Shown here in pieces: positions 16,283 to 27,354 of a DNA stretch of 52,110 nucleotides. The DNA is from Streptococcus peroris ATCC 700780. GTDB taxonomy: Bacteria > Bacillota > Bacilli > Lactobacillales > Streptococcaceae. Position numbers and translations under genes: made by a program. Where the stretch lies: positions 92,694 through 144,803 of the forward strand of contig NZ_GL732463.1 of assembly GCF_000187585.1 (NCBI RefSeq). Reading direction: 5' to 3'. The notes below the pieces were generated by a model, which was not told the DNA's origin, did no database searches, and saw nothing but the letters and a program-made list of their open reading frames with translations. Numbering within the stretch: the first letter of the stretch is position 1; the number at the start of each line of letters is the position of its first letter.

Positions 16283-16984
16283 ATGAGTGACAAAGCAATG
16301 GCGGATAAATTAATTTTACCTCAAAATACACGACTCATGGGAGTATTTCTTGGCTTTATAGGTGGTTCTTTGGATGTATTCTGTCACATTCAGTACCATA
16401 GTTTGGTGGCGACACAGACAGGAAATATTCTCCTACTGATATCAGATTGGCATGACTCGAATGTCATCAATACCATGTTGCGATTCTGCTCCATTATTTT
16501 CTTTTCCCTAGGATTTGTTTTTGCCTTGCACATGAAGGAATATCGTAAAACAGCATATTGGCGGGTTAAGATGCTGCTTCCCTTATTTATTGGAACTCTT
16601 CTTCTGCCCTTCTTTTCGAGATTTCCCTTACTAGAAGTTCCTTTTATTGCTTTTGGAACAGGTATGATGATGCTAACATTTACGGGTAGTTTGATTGAAG
16701 ATCATCCTTATGTCATTTTTATGACTTCTGGAAATTACCGAAAGATGTTGACTGCTTTGTATCGCATCGCTAAGAGAGAAGGAAATCTGCGAGAGTATCG
16801 TCGTCAAGCTTTGAACTATGGAATAGTTGTCAGTAGTTTCGTAGTGGGGGCAATTAGTTTGGCTGTATCGATGCATTTTTTTCATGAATGGTCTATTTGG
16901 ATTGTCAGCTTCAATTTGTTTTTGATTATGTCCTACTATATAGCTAGGGTGAAGCAACTAGATTTGCAAGATAAAAATATATAA
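16283..16984 (+). CDS. YoaK/DUF1275-family membrane protein
   Basis: The protein of about 233 residues has six predicted hydrophobic segments and the DUF1275 opening pattern (MGVFLGFIGGSLDVFCH ... TQTGNILLL), known from YoaK-like proteins of unknown function. Start choice is difficult: ATG 16268 lies two bases after a perfect extended -10 and could not be on the message, ATG 16283 follows AAAGGG by only two bases, and ATG 16298 has no good site. I favour 16283. The gene stands alone between its promoter and a strong terminator, and is convergent with dus-hslO. Confidence 0.8.
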   Translation: MSDKAMADKLILPQNTRLMGVFLGFIGGSLDVFCHIQYHSLVATQTGNILLLISDWHDSNVINTMLRFCSIIFFSLGFVFALHMKEYRKTAYWRVKMLLPLFIGTLLLPFFSRFPLLEVPFIAFGTGMMMLTFTGSLIEDHPYVIFMTSGNYRKMLTALYRIAKREGNLREYRRQALNYGIVVSSFVVGAISLAVSMHFFHEWSIWIVSFNLFLIMSYYIARVKQLDLQDKNI

Positions 16985-17019
16985 AAAGGCAAGGCTCTTT
17001 TTGAGCTTTGCCTTTTTTG
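16985..17019. terminator. Bidirectional terminator between the DUF1275 gene and dus
   Basis: AAAGGCAAGGCTC pairs with GAGCTTTGCCTTT (one G.T pair), with A/T runs on both flanks. It can stop both convergent transcripts. Confidence 0.85.
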
Positions 17020-17031
17020 TGAAATAGAAGA

Positions 17032-18012
17032 TTATGCTTTATCTAATTGTAAGAGTGCTTCAATTTCTGCCAGAGTGCTAGCTTGTGAAATTGCTCCACG
17101 AAGTTTAGCTGCTCCAGATGTTCCACGGAGATAGTGAGGAGCTAGTCCACGGAATTCACGGACAGCAACCTTTTCTCCCTTGAGATCAATCAAGCGTTTT
17201 AAATGTTCGTAGGCGATTTTCATCTTGTCTTCAAAGGTCAAATCAGGCAGGATTTCTCCTGTTTCGAAGTAGTGATTGATTTGGTTGAAGAGATAAGGAT
17301 TCCCCATAGCAGCGCGACCAATCATAACAGCATCAGCCCCGACTTCTTCGATGCGTTGTTTGGCGTCTTGAACCGTACGGATATCTCCATTTGCGATAAA
17401 TGGAATTTTTGTAAGAGCTTGGGCAACCTTGTGAAGGGTTTCGAGGTCTGCATGGCCAGTATACATTTGTTCACGGGTACGACCGTGCATGGCAAGGGCA
17501 GAAACACCTGCAGATTCAGCAGCGAGGGCGTTTTCTACTGCTAGGGATGGGTCAGACCAGCCTGTACGCATTTTGACAGTGAGAGGGATATCAAGGACAG
17601 ATTGGACTTTATTGATGATTGAGTAGATCTTGTCTGGATCCTTGAGCCACATCGCACCAGCCTCGTTTTTGACGATTTTATTGACTGGGCAGCCCATGTT
17701 GATATCGACGATATCGGTCTTGGTATTTTCTTGGATGAATTCTGCTGCGCGTGCTAGGCTATCTTCGTCGCTTCCGAAAAGTTGGATCGAAACTGGGTTT
17801 TCTCCCTCATCGATGTGAAGCATATGAAGAGTCTTTTCGTTGTTATATTGGATTCCTTTGTCAGAGACCATTTCCATGACAACAAGTCCAGCTCCGAGTT
17901 CTTTAGCAATGGTACGGAAGGCTGAGTTGGTTACGCCAGCCATGGGTGCTAAAACTGTTCGATTGGGAATCTCAACGTTACCAATCATAAAAGGTGTATT
18001 AAGATTTGTCAC
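17032..18012 (-). CDS. dus: tRNA-dihydrouridine synthase (DusB type)
   Basis: The 326-residue flavoenzyme reduces uridine to dihydrouridine in tRNA. The TIM-barrel FMN domain begins [13 protein letters not shown]; the catalytic cysteine is in [23 protein letters not shown] and IANGDI are further Dus signatures; the small helical tRNA-binding domain follows. GTG at 18012 gives [11 protein letters not shown] and overlaps the hslO stop by 14 bases; an upstream in-frame ATG at 18096 lies deep inside hslO and is less likely. It is the second gene of an hslO-dus operon, as in the pneumococcus, so dus is translationally coupled to the chaperone gene. Confidence 0.94.
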   Translation of the reverse strand: MTNLNTPFMIGNVEIPNRTVLAPMAGVTNSAFRTIAKELGAGLVVMEMVSDKGIQYNNEKTLHMLHIDEGENPVSIQLFGSDEDSLARAAEFIQENTKTDIVDINMGCPVNKIVKNEAGAMWLKDPDKIYSIINKVQSVLDIPLTVKMRTGWSDPSLAVENALAAESAGVSALAMHGRTREQMYTGHADLETLHKVAQALTKIPFIANGDIRTVQDAKQRIEEVGADAVMIGRAAMGNPYLFNQINHYFETGEILPDLTFEDKMKIAYEHLKRLIDLKGEKVAVREFRGLAPHYLRGTSGAAKLRGAISQASTLAEIEALLQLDKA

Positions 18013-18871
18013 GAATGAGTTCCTCCAAGTCCTTTTCGTCAAAGTGGTAGTGTGATTGGCAGAATTGACAGGTGATTTCTGCCCCGTGGTCTTCATCCTT
18101 CATTTCCTGCAAATCTGAACTTGGGAGGCTTGCTAGAGCGTTCAAGAAGCGTTCACGGCTGCAGTCACACTGGAAGCGCAGTTCTTCTTCTGACAGACGT
18201 TTGTAGGGATCATCACCATAGATTGCCTTGAGAAGGGATTCAATATGATCTTCACTTTCAAGGAGTGTTGAGATAGCAGGCATCTCTTGGATACGTTTTT
18301 CAAAACGAGCAATCTCTTCTTCTTTAGCATCTGGTAAAACTTGAACGAGGAAACCACCTGCGACCTTGACCTCGTCGTTTTCGTCTAAAAGTACATTGAG
18401 CCCAACTGCTGAAGGCGTTTGTTGGCTTTCAGTCAGATAAAAGGCCAAGTCTTCACCTATTTCACCGGTAACAAGAGGGGTCATGGAGTTATATGGGTTT
18501 CCAGTACCGTAGTCAGTAATGACCAAGAACTCTCCGTTTCCGACAAATGGCCCCACTAAGACTTCACCGGTTGCGGTCTTTTTAATATCGACACCGGGAT
18601 TTTGCACGTAACCTTTGACGTTTCCTTTTGTATCAGCTACAGTAATGATGGCGCCTAATGAACTAGAACCAAGAACCTTAACAGTTAGCTTTGTATCTCC
18701 TTTTTCATTGGCTGCAAGAATTTGGCTAGCGATAAGAGTTCGACCAAGAGCTACTGTTGAACTAGCTTGCGTTTGATGTTTTTCTTGAGCAGTGCGGACG
18801 GTCTCTGTGCTGTCAAGGACAAAAGCACGAAAAGCACCACTTTCTGATATTGTTTTAATAATTTTATCCAT
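17999..18871 (-). CDS. hslO: Hsp33 redox-regulated chaperone
   Basis: The 290-residue cytosolic holdase is activated when its zinc site is oxidised and released. The C-terminal zinc motif is complete: CDC (CDCSRERF) and CQFC. The N-terminal substrate-binding body includes [14 protein letters not shown] and [11 protein letters not shown]. Length is normal. No Shine-Dalgarno precedes ATG 18871. Instead an extended -10 (TGCTAAAAT, minus strand) ends seven bases upstream, so the hslO message may be leaderless. dus follows with a 14-base overlap. Confidence 0.96.
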   Translation of the reverse strand: MDKIIKTISESGAFRAFVLDSTETVRTAQEKHQTQASSTVALGRTLIASQILAANEKGDTKLTVKVLGSSSLGAIITVADTKGNVKGYVQNPGVDIKKTATGEVLVGPFVGNGEFLVITDYGTGNPYNSMTPLVTGEIGEDLAFYLTESQQTPSAVGLNVLLDENDEVKVAGGFLVQVLPDAKEEEIARFEKRIQEMPAISTLLESEDHIESLLKAIYGDDPYKRLSEEELRFQCDCSRERFLNALASLPSSDLQEMKDEDHGAEITCQFCQSHYHFDEKDLEELIRDKS

Positions 18872-18878
18872 AGTTACT

Positions 18879-18887
18879 ATTTTAGCA
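18879..18887 (-). promoter_or_regulatory. hslO: Extended -10 of hslO, seven bases from ATG
   Basis: On the minus strand TGCTAAAAT lies at 18887-18879; seven bases then separate it from the ATG at 18871. The predicted transcription start coincides with the start codon. Confidence 0.6.
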
Positions 18888-19056
18888 CAAAAACTATTAA
18901 AGGGGGAGTAGTGTGTTTGATTGTTTGTTAGAAAGGAGAAATGTATTCGTCATTACGAATCATCGTACAAATAGTCATTAAACTTGTGTGAAGTCAGGAA
19001 ATTTGAGAGACTATCTTAAAATTATCTGAAAAGTCACTAAAATATACAAAAAACAG

Positions 19057-19094
19057 TTGAAAAATAAAATGATAAAGTGGTAAAATGGTAAAAT
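19057..19094 (+). promoter_or_regulatory. dlt promoter with duplicated extended -10
   Basis: TTGAAA (19057-19062) is followed after 18 bases by TAAAAT (19081-19086). An 8-base tandem duplication gives two overlapping TGGTAAAAT boxes (19078-19086 and 19086-19094). The rest of 18888-19156 holds a short inverted repeat GTGAAT/ATTCAC (19119-19137) and nothing else I can support. Confidence 0.6.
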
Positions 19095-19156
19095 AGATAA
19101 TGTTGTAAATGTATAGATGTGAATTGTTTCTATTCACTGTGAAAAGATAGGAAAAG

Positions 19157-19288
19157 ATGAAAAAATATAAAAATGTGTATGTATTTTTAGGCCGAACCTT
19201 GCTATATTTTTTGATTGTATTAGGCTTGCTTTATTTCTTTAGTTATCACAGCCAAGGGCAAGGCACTTTTATATACAATGAATTTTAA
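19157..19288 (+). CDS. dltX: DltX, small membrane subunit of the D-alanylation system
   Basis: This 43-residue protein begins [19 protein letters not shown], has one membrane helix (about residues 11-30) and ends FIYNEF. The size, the single helix, the conserved C-terminal tail and the position just before dltA identify DltX, the small protein needed for D-Ala transfer to teichoic acids. GATAGGAAAAG gives a weak ribosome binding site. It is easily missed because of its length. dltA begins 23 bases downstream. Confidence 0.92.
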   Translation: MKKYKNVYVFLGRTLLYFLIVLGLLYFFSYHSQGQGTFIYNEF

Positions 19289-19311
19289 GAGTCAAGGAGA
19301 GAAACGTTATC

Positions 19312-20862
19312 ATGCCAAATAAACTCATTACAGATATGATTGAAACGATTGAGAATTTTGCTCAAAGTCAGCCGTTTTTTCCTGTTTATAATGTATTAGG
19401 TGAGGAGCATACTTATAGAGATTTAAAAACTGACTCTGACAGTTTGGCAGCTGCTATTGATCGATTAGGGTTGCCTGAAAAATCACCTGTAGTCGTCTTT
19501 GGTGGTCAGGAATATGAAATGTTAGCTACGTTTGTAGCTCTAACCAAGTCGGGCCATGCCTATATTCCAATTGATAGTCATTCGTCTTTAGAACGCATAT
19601 CTGCGATTATAGAAGTGGCTGAACCAAGCTTGATTATTGCCATTCATCAATTTCCACTAGAAAGTGGAGCCACTCCTATTTTGAGTTTAGATGAGGTTCA
19701 TGCGGCCTATGCAGCTCAGAATGCTTATGACTTGCAGCATCCAGTCAAGGGAGATGACAACTACTACATTATCTTTACCTCAGGGACAACCGGGAAACCA
19801 AAAGGAGTACAAATTTCGCACGATAACTTGCTCAGCTTTACCAACTGGATGATTACGGATAAGGAATTTGCGACGCCAAATCGTCCACAAATGTTGGCCC
19901 AACCACCCTATTCCTTTGATTTGTCTGTCATGTACTGGGCACCGACCTTAGCTCTTGGAGGAACGCTGTTTGCCCTTCCGTCAGCCATTACTCAAGACTT
20001 CAAACAACTCTTTACGACCATCTTTTCTCTTCCAATTGCTATCTGGACTTCAACGCCATCTTTTGCAGATATGGCTATGTTGTCTGAAGATTTCAATGCA
20101 GAAAAGTTGCCAGGTATTACCCATTTCTACTTTGATGGGGAGGAGTTGACCGTTAAAACGGCTCAAAAACTACGTGAACGTTTCCCAAATGCACGCATTA
20201 TCAATGCCTATGGTCCAACGGAAGCAACAGTAGCTCTATCAGCAGTAGCTGTAACCGATGATATGTTAGCAACCTTGAAACGTCTACCAATCGGATATAC
20301 CAAAGAAGATTCTCCAACCTTTATCATTGATGAGGCAGGAAATAAATTGCCAAATGGTGAGCAAGGAGAGATTATCGTATCTGGTCCAGCCGTTTCAAAA
20401 GGATACATGAATAATCCAGAGAAGACAGCAGAAGCCTTCTTCGAATTTGAAGGTCTTCCAGCCTACCACACAGGAGATGTTGGAACCATGACAGATGAAG
20501 GCCTTCTTCTCTATGGTGGACGGATGGACTTCCAGATCAAGTTTAACGGTTATCGTATTGAGCTAGAAGATGTTTCTCAAAATTTAAACAAATCCAGGTT
20601 TATTGAATCTGCAGTTGCAGTTCCGCGTTACAACAAGGAACACAAGGTACAAAATTTATTGGCTTATATCATCCTAAAAGATGGGGTACATGAGCAATTT
20701 GAACGAGATATTGATTTGACTAAGGCTATTAAAACAGATTTGGCTGATATCATGATGCCTTACATGATGCCGTCAAAATTTATTTATCGAGATAGCCTCC
20801 CTCTAACTCCAAACGGAAAGATAGACATTAAAGGTCTGATTAATGAGGTGAATAGCCGATGA
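19312..20862 (+). CDS. dltA: D-alanine--D-alanyl carrier protein ligase
   Basis: The 516-residue adenylation enzyme activates D-alanine as D-Ala-AMP and loads it on DltC. The P-loop [12 protein letters not shown] (about residues 151-162), the FYFDGEELT and [10 protein letters not shown] core motifs, YHTGDVG and [17 protein letters not shown], and the C-terminal catalytic lysine in TPNGKID are all present. AAGGAGAG precedes ATG 19312. Its stop overlaps the dltB start. The whole dltXABCD operon incorporates D-alanine into teichoic acids, lowering surface negative charge and sensitivity to cationic peptides. Confidence 0.97.
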   Translation: MPNKLITDMIETIENFAQSQPFFPVYNVLGEEHTYRDLKTDSDSLAAAIDRLGLPEKSPVVVFGGQEYEMLATFVALTKSGHAYIPIDSHSSLERISAIIEVAEPSLIIAIHQFPLESGATPILSLDEVHAAYAAQNAYDLQHPVKGDDNYYIIFTSGTTGKPKGVQISHDNLLSFTNWMITDKEFATPNRPQMLAQPPYSFDLSVMYWAPTLALGGTLFALPSAITQDFKQLFTTIFSLPIAIWTSTPSFADMAMLSEDFNAEKLPGITHFYFDGEELTVKTAQKLRERFPNARIINAYGPTEATVALSAVAVTDDMLATLKRLPIGYTKEDSPTFIIDEAGNKLPNGEQGEIIVSGPAVSKGYMNNPEKTAEAFFEFEGLPAYHTGDVGTMTDEGLLLYGGRMDFQIKFNGYRIELEDVSQNLNKSRFIESAVAVPRYNKEHKVQNLLAYIILKDGVHEQFERDIDLTKAIKTDLADIMMPYMMPSKFIYRDSLPLTPNGKIDIKGLINEVNSR

Positions 20863-22103
20863 TGGACTTCTTCAATCAACTCCCTCATCTGGAGCCTTAT
20901 GGGAATCCTCAGTATTTTGTGTACGTCATCTTAGCCACTTTACCTATTTTTATTGGTTTATTTTTTAAAAAACGTTTTGCTTGGTACGAGATGTTAGTAA
21001 GTCTTTTCTTCATTGTGACCATGTTGATTGGAGGAAAGACGAATCAACTCTATCCTTTGATAGCTTATGTTCTGTGGCAGATAGTATTAGTCTTTTTCTA
21101 CAAAGGTTATAGAAAAAAGCATGATAACAAGTGGATTTTTTACTTGATAAGTTTTATGTCGCTTTTACCGATTATGTTTGTCAAGGTAGACTCTGCTATC
21201 AACGGGAACCAGTCTTTGCTTGGGTTTTTAGGAATTTCTTACATGACGTTTCGTTCGGTTGGAATGATTATCGAACTGAGAGATGGTGTGATTAAGGAAT
21301 TCACTTTGTGGGAGTTTCTTCGTTTCCTACTTTTTATGCCAACATTTTCAAGCGGTCCTATCGATCGATTTAAGCGATTTAATGAGAATTATCAGGCAAT
21401 TCCATCAAGAGATGAGTTGGTGGAACTGTTAGATGAATCGGTTAAGTTTATCATGTGGGGATTTTTGTACAAATTTATTTTGGCGCATATTTTCGGGGAA
21501 GTATTCTTATCTTCCTTAAAAACTCATGCCTTACAGGCAGGTGGCCCTTTCAACATCTATGTTATTGGAGTCATGTATACCTTTGGGCTTGATTTGTTCT
21601 TTGATTTTGCAGGTTATTCGATGTTTGCTCTTGCTATTTCAAATTTGATGGGAATTCGTAGTCCGGTCAATTTCAATAAACCATTTTTATCAAGAGATTT
21701 AAAGGAATTTTGGAATCGTTGGCACATGAGTTTGTCTTTTTGGTTCCGGGACTTTGTCTTTATGCGCATGGTTTTGGTCATGACGCGAAAGAAGCTCTTT
21801 AAAAATCGGAATGTCACCTCTAGCGTAGCTTATATCGTCAATATGCTGATTATGGGATTTTGGCATGGTGTAACATGGTATTACATTGTCTACGGACTTT
21901 TCCATGGTGTTGGTTTAGTGATTAATGATGCATGGATACGCAAGAAAAAAACAATCAATAAGGAACGTAAAAAGGCCGGGTTGCCGACCTTGCCTGAGAA
22001 TCGTTGGGTACAATTATTCGGAATGGTTATTACTTTCCATGTTGTTATGCTCTCATTCTTAATCTTCTCTGGATTTTTGAATGATTTGTGGTTTAAGAAA
22101 TAA
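20859..22103 (+). CDS. dltB: DltB, MBOAT membrane O-acyltransferase
   Basis: The 414-residue polytopic membrane protein moves D-alanyl groups from DltC across the membrane toward teichoic acid. The MBOAT core is visible: [17 protein letters not shown] loop ([13 protein letters not shown]), [18 protein letters not shown] with the first conserved histidine, and [17 protein letters not shown] with the invariant histidine. About ten or more hydrophobic segments are spread along it. ATGATG at 20859 overlaps the dltA stop, indicating coupled translation; either ATG may be used. Confidence 0.96.
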   Translation: MMDFFNQLPHLEPYGNPQYFVYVILATLPIFIGLFFKKRFAWYEMLVSLFFIVTMLIGGKTNQLYPLIAYVLWQIVLVFFYKGYRKKHDNKWIFYLISFMSLLPIMFVKVDSAINGNQSLLGFLGISYMTFRSVGMIIELRDGVIKEFTLWEFLRFLLFMPTFSSGPIDRFKRFNENYQAIPSRDELVELLDESVKFIMWGFLYKFILAHIFGEVFLSSLKTHALQAGGPFNIYVIGVMYTFGLDLFFDFAGYSMFALAISNLMGIRSPVNFNKPFLSRDLKEFWNRWHMSLSFWFRDFVFMRMVLVMTRKKLFKNRNVTSSVAYIVNMLIMGFWHGVTWYYIVYGLFHGVGLVINDAWIRKKKTINKERKKAGLPTLPENRWVQLFGMVITFHVVMLSFLIFSGFLNDLWFKK

Positions 22104-22113
22104 AAGGAACTAA

Positions 22114-23617
<1,504 letters not shown>

Positions 23618-23630
23618 CCATTTAAGTAAG

Positions 23631-23672
23631 GTCAAGAAAAGTATATTTTCAAATTTTTCTTGACTTTTTTTT
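23631..23672 (+). terminator. dlt operon terminator
   Basis: GTCAAGAAAA (23631-23640) and TTTTCTTGAC (23655-23664) form a 10-bp perfect stem followed by an eight-base T-run. The -35 hexamer of the adc promoter (TTGACT, 23660-23665) is the end of this stem. Confidence 0.88.
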
Positions 23673-23687
23673 ATACTGTGGTATACT
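23660..23687 (+). promoter_or_regulatory. adc operon promoter
   Basis: TTGACT (23660-23665), a 16-base spacer and TATACT (23682-23687) preceded by TGTGG. The -35 is formed by the 3' arm of the dlt terminator, and the AdcR box starts at the last base of the -10. Confidence 0.78.
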
Positions 23688-23698
23688 TAACCAGTAAA
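23687..23698 (+). promoter_or_regulatory. AdcR operator
   Basis: TTAACCAGTAAA matches the AdcR consensus TTAACYRGTTAA at 11 of 12 positions and overlaps the -10, so zinc-loaded AdcR should block the promoter of its own operon. Confidence 0.85.
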
Positions 23699-23755
23699 CT
23701 ATTTTTGAAAAATATTCTCTGATGTGAATGAGGTTTATAAAATAAGGAGAGATAC

Positions 23756-24196
23756 ATGAGACAGTTAGCAACTGAAATAGATCAATTTTTAAATGAGGTA
23801 ATCCTGAAATCTGAAAACCAGCACGAAATTTTGATTGGTCATTGCACGAGTGAAGTAGCTTTGACAAATACCCAAGAGCATATTCTGATGCTCTTATCAG
23901 AGGAATCGTTAACGAATTCGGAGTTGGCGCGTCGCCTAAATGTCAGCCAAGCAGCTGTCACCAAGGCTGTTAAATCCTTGATTAAAGAAGGGATGCTAGA
24001 AACCTCTAAGGACCCCAAGGATGCTCGGGTGATTTTTTATCAATTGACAGATTTAGCGCGACCAATTGCTGAGGAACATCACCATCATCATGAACATACC
24101 CTTTCCATTTATGAGCGACTTGCAAGTCAATTCACGCCAGATGAACAAGAAATTATCCAGCGGTTTTTAACTGCTTTAGTAGGAGAAATCAAGTAA
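23756..24196 (+). CDS. adcR: AdcR, zinc-responsive MarR-family repressor
   Basis: The 146-residue winged-helix protein represses zinc uptake genes when bound to zinc. The recognition region [29 protein letters not shown] is typical MarR, and the histidine cluster EEHHHHHEH (about residues 105-113) supplies zinc ligands known for AdcR. AAGGAGAG precedes ATG 23756. The stop shares one base with adcC. A near-perfect AdcR box overlaps the promoter. Confidence 0.96.
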   Translation: MRQLATEIDQFLNEVILKSENQHEILIGHCTSEVALTNTQEHILMLLSEESLTNSELARRLNVSQAAVTKAVKSLIKEGMLETSKDPKDARVIFYQLTDLARPIAEEHHHHHEHTLSIYERLASQFTPDEQEIIQRFLTALVGEIK

Positions 24197-24900
24197 TGAG
24201 ATATATTACAGTTGAGGATTTATCTTTCTATTATGACAAGGAACCTGTTCTTGAACATATCAATTATAGTGTTGATAGTGGGGAATTTGTCACACTTACT
24301 GGAGAGAATGGAGCGGCAAAGACAACGCTAATCAAGGCTAGTTTAGGTATTTTACAGCCAAGATTTGGTAAAGTAACGATTTCAAAGACTAACACTCGTG
24401 GGACAAAATTAAGAATTGCCTATCTCCCCCAACATATAGCTAGTTTTAATGCGGGTTTTCCAAGTACCGTTTATGAATTTGTCAAATCAGGTCGCTTCCC
24501 AAGAAAGGGTTGGTTTCGTCGATTAAATGCTCACGATGAGGAACATATCAAGGCTAGTTTGAACTCGGTTGGTATGTGGGAGCACCGGGATAAGCGCATT
24601 GGTTCGCTTTCTGGTGGGCAAAAGCAAAGGGCTGTCATTGCACGTATGTTTGCATCAGATCCAGATATCTTTATTTTGGATGAGCCAACGACAGGGATGG
24701 ACGCTGGTACCAAGAATGAATTTTATGAGCTCATGCACCATAGTGCCCACCATCATGGTAAGGCTGTTCTGATGATTACTCACGACCCTGAAGAAGTTAA
24801 GGATTATGCAGATCGCAATATCCACCTTGTCCGTGACCAAGATTCGCCATGGCGTTGTTTCAATGTCCATGAAAGTGACCAGGAGGTGGAGCATGCTTAA
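24196..24900 (+). CDS. adcC: AdcC, zinc ABC transporter ATPase
   Basis: The 234-residue ATPase energises zinc import through AdcB. Walker A is GENGAAKTT (unusual alanine in place of the common glycine before K, GAAKT), the signature is LSGGQKQR, Walker B is [12 protein letters not shown], and the switch histidine is in MITHDPEEV. The start overlaps adcR by one base and the end overlaps adcB by eight, so the operon is fully coupled. Confidence 0.95.
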   Translation: MRYITVEDLSFYYDKEPVLEHINYSVDSGEFVTLTGENGAAKTTLIKASLGILQPRFGKVTISKTNTRGTKLRIAYLPQHIASFNAGFPSTVYEFVKSGRFPRKGWFRRLNAHDEEHIKASLNSVGMWEHRDKRIGSLSGGQKQRAVIARMFASDPDIFILDEPTTGMDAGTKNEFYELMHHSAHHHGKAVLMITHDPEEVKDYADRNIHLVRDQDSPWRCFNVHESDQEVEHA

Positions 24901-25699
24901 TCTATTTTCTTATGATTTTATGCAACGGGCCTTTTTGGCGGTTATTGCGATGAGTCTATTTTCACCAGTTCTTGGTACCTTTCTAATTTTGCGTCGTCAA
25001 AGTCTCATGAGTGATACTCTCAGTCACGTCTCGCTTTCAGGGGTAGCCTTTGGTTTAGTTTTAGGAATTTCTCCGACCATCTCAACCATTGCCATTGTTT
25101 TGATTGCGGCGATCTTCCTTGAATATCTTCGTACGGTTTACAAGAGTTTTATGGAAATTGGTACGGCTATCCTCATGTCTACAGGGCTTGCAGTTTCACT
25201 GATTGTGATGAGTAAGGGGAAGAGTTCTAGTTCTATGAGTCTGGATCAGTATCTCTTTGGCTCCATTGTGACCATTAGTCAAGAGCAGGTGGTGGGGCTC
25301 TTTATCATTGCGGCGGTTGTTTTAATCTTGGCCTTCCTCTTTTTGAGGCCTATGTATATCCTGACCTTTGATGAAGATACGGCTTTTGTCGATGGCCTTC
25401 CAGTTCGAACCATGTCCATTCTCTTTAACATGGTAACAGGTGTGGCTATCGCTCTCATGATACCAGCGGCAGGTGCGCTTTTAGTATCGACTATCATGGT
25501 CTTGCCAGCAAGTATCGCTCTGCGCCTTGGTAAAAACTTTAGTTCTGTGATGATTCTTGCCTGCGTTATTGGGTTTCTAGGTATGGTGGCAGGACTTTAT
25601 ATTTCCTACTATGCAGAAACACCTGCAAGTGCAAGTATTACTATCATTTTTGTTGCTGTCTTTTTATTGGTCAGCCTCTTCAAACATTTTATCAAATAG
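24893..25699 (+). CDS. adcB: AdcB, zinc ABC transporter permease
   Basis: The 268-residue protein is an ABC-3 family metal permease with about eight or nine hydrophobic helices; [17 protein letters not shown] is a conserved segment of this family. ATG 24893 is supported by AGGAGGTGG upstream; the longer frame from 24806 is a shadow inside adcC. It forms the membrane channel with AdcC and receives zinc from AdcA and related lipoproteins. Confidence 0.95.
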   Translation: MLNLFSYDFMQRAFLAVIAMSLFSPVLGTFLILRRQSLMSDTLSHVSLSGVAFGLVLGISPTISTIAIVLIAAIFLEYLRTVYKSFMEIGTAILMSTGLAVSLIVMSKGKSSSSMSLDQYLFGSIVTISQEQVVGLFIIAAVVLILAFLFLRPMYILTFDEDTAFVDGLPVRTMSILFNMVTGVAIALMIPAAGALLVSTIMVLPASIALRLGKNFSSVMILACVIGFLGMVAGLYISYYAETPASASITIIFVAVFLLVSLFKHFIK

Positions 25700-25708
25700 G
25701 AGATTTGT

Positions 25709-27211
25709 ATGAAAAAAATTGGAATTTTTTTAGCAAGCATATGTACGCTCTTTTTAGTTGCTTGTTCCCATCAAAAACAAGCTGATGGAAAACTCAATAT
25801 CGTGACGACATTTTACCCTGTTTACGAGTTTACCAAGCAAGTCGCAGGCGATACTGCTAATGTGGAGCTCTTAATCGGGGCTGGGACAGAACCTCATGAG
25901 TATGAACCGTCTGCCAAGGCGGTTGCTAAGATTCAAGAAGCGGACACCTTCGTTTATGAAAATGAAAATATGGAAACTTGGGTTCCTAAATTGTTGGATA
26001 CCTTAGACCAGAAAAAAGTGAATACGATTAAAGCAACAGGCGATATGTTATTATTACCAGGTGGTGAGGAAGAAGAGGGAGACCATGATCATGGAGAAGA
26101 ACATCATCATCAATATGATCCTCATGTATGGTTGTCTCCTTCGCGTGCCATCAAGCTTGTAGAGCACATCCGTGATAGTTTGTCAGCAGATTATCCTGAT
26201 AAAAAAGCAACTTTTGAACAAAATGCAGCATCCTATATCGAGAAACTACAAGCTTTAGACAAGGCATACACCGAAGGACTTTCTAGTGCAAAACAAAAGA
26301 GCTTTGTGACTCAACACGCAGCCTTTAACTATCTCGCCTTAGACTATGGGCTTAAACAAGTCGCAATATCAGGACTTTCTCCAGATGCAGAACCATCAGC
26401 CGCTCGTTTGGCAGAATTGACAGAATACGTCAAGAAAAATAAAATTGCCTATATCTATTTTGAAGAAAATGCTTCGCAGTCTCTTGCCAATACGTTATCA
26501 AAAGAAGCAGGTGTCAAGACAGATGTCCTCAATCCTTTAGAAAGTCTGACAGAAGAGGAGACTAAGGCTGGAGAGAATTACATCTCTATCATGGAGAAAA
26601 ATTTGCAAGCCCTCAAGCAAACCACTGACCAAGAAGGCCCAGCAATTGAACCTGAAAAGACAGAGGAAACGAAGACAGTTCAAAATGGTTACTTTGAGGA
26701 CGCAGATGTTAAGGACCGTACCTTGAGTGATTATGCTGGCAACTGGCAGTCTGTCTATCCTTTCCTTGAAAATGGAACTCTTGATCAAGTCTTTGACTAC
26801 AAGGCTAAGTTGACTGGTAAGATGACCAAGGATGAGTATAAGGCCTACTATCAAAAAGGCTACAAAACAGATGTGACCAAGATTAACATTACGGATAATA
26901 CTATGGAATTCATCCAAGGTGACCAAAGTAAGAAATATAACTACAAGTATGTTGGCAAGAAAATCTTGACTTATAAGAAGGGGAATCGAGGTGTTCGCTA
27001 CCTCTTTGAAGCGACTGATGCAGACGCCGGGCAATTCAAGTATGTTCAGTTTAGCGATCATAATATTGCTCCAGTCAAGGCAAAGCATTTCCATATTTTC
27101 TTTGGAGGAACGAGCCAAGAAGCCCTCTTTGAAGAGATGGACAACTGGCCTACCTACTATCCAGACAACTTATCTGGCCAAGAAATTGCCCAAGAAATGT
27201 TGGCACATTAA
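25709..27211 (+). CDS. adcA: AdcA, zinc-binding lipoprotein with ZinT domain
   Basis: The 500-residue lipoprotein captures zinc outside the cell. The signal ends in the lipobox LVAC (C19). Residues to about 310 form the ZnuA-like solute-binding domain, with the His-rich loop HDHGEEHHHQYDPH around residues 124-137 and further metal ligands in TQHAAFNYLA. Residues from about 320 to the end form a ZinT domain (YFEDADVKDRTLSDYAGNWQS ... HFHIFFGG). The two-domain layout is characteristic of streptococcal AdcA. It begins nine bases after adcB, with AGGAG upstream, and ends the operon before a terminator. Confidence 0.96.
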   Translation: MKKIGIFLASICTLFLVACSHQKQADGKLNIVTTFYPVYEFTKQVAGDTANVELLIGAGTEPHEYEPSAKAVAKIQEADTFVYENENMETWVPKLLDTLDQKKVNTIKATGDMLLLPGGEEEEGDHDHGEEHHHQYDPHVWLSPSRAIKLVEHIRDSLSADYPDKKATFEQNAASYIEKLQALDKAYTEGLSSAKQKSFVTQHAAFNYLALDYGLKQVAISGLSPDAEPSAARLAELTEYVKKNKIAYIYFEENASQSLANTLSKEAGVKTDVLNPLESLTEEETKAGENYISIMEKNLQALKQTTDQEGPAIEPEKTEETKTVQNGYFEDADVKDRTLSDYAGNWQSVYPFLENGTLDQVFDYKAKLTGKMTKDEYKAYYQKGYKTDVTKINITDNTMEFIQGDQSKKYNYKYVGKKILTYKKGNRGVRYLFEATDADAGQFKYVQFSDHNIAPVKAKHFHIFFGGTSQEALFEEMDNWPTYYPDNLSGQEIAQEMLAH

Positions 27212-27229
27212 GATACGATTCACATGATA

Positions 27230-27284
27230 AAAGCGGACAGGAAAGTTTTCTGATTATCAGAATCCTCTCTTGTCCGCTTTTTTG
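27230..27284. terminator. Bidirectional terminator between adcA and the acid phosphatase
   Basis: AAAGCGGACAGGA and the complementary TCTTGTCCGCTTT form a long stem with T-runs on both strands. 27285-27354 shows no other feature. Confidence 0.85.
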
Positions 27285-27354
27285 AGTTTTGTAAGTTAAA
27301 GAGCCATTGCCCCCCATTTATGTACTTATAAATTTATTCAGTTTCAAGCTTACT

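Noticed and set aside
18013..18096. Longer N-terminus of dus
   Set aside because: It would lie within the hslO coding region, and GTG 18012 already gives the family-typical N-terminus.
19015..19031. CiaR-like box CTTAAA-N5-CTGAAA before dlt
   Set aside because: One half-site mismatch and reversed orientation relative to the dlt promoter; too weak to claim.
26537..27118. 193-residue minus-strand frame inside adcA
   Set aside because: Shadow of the strongly supported adcA coding sequence; no ribosome binding site or family resemblance.
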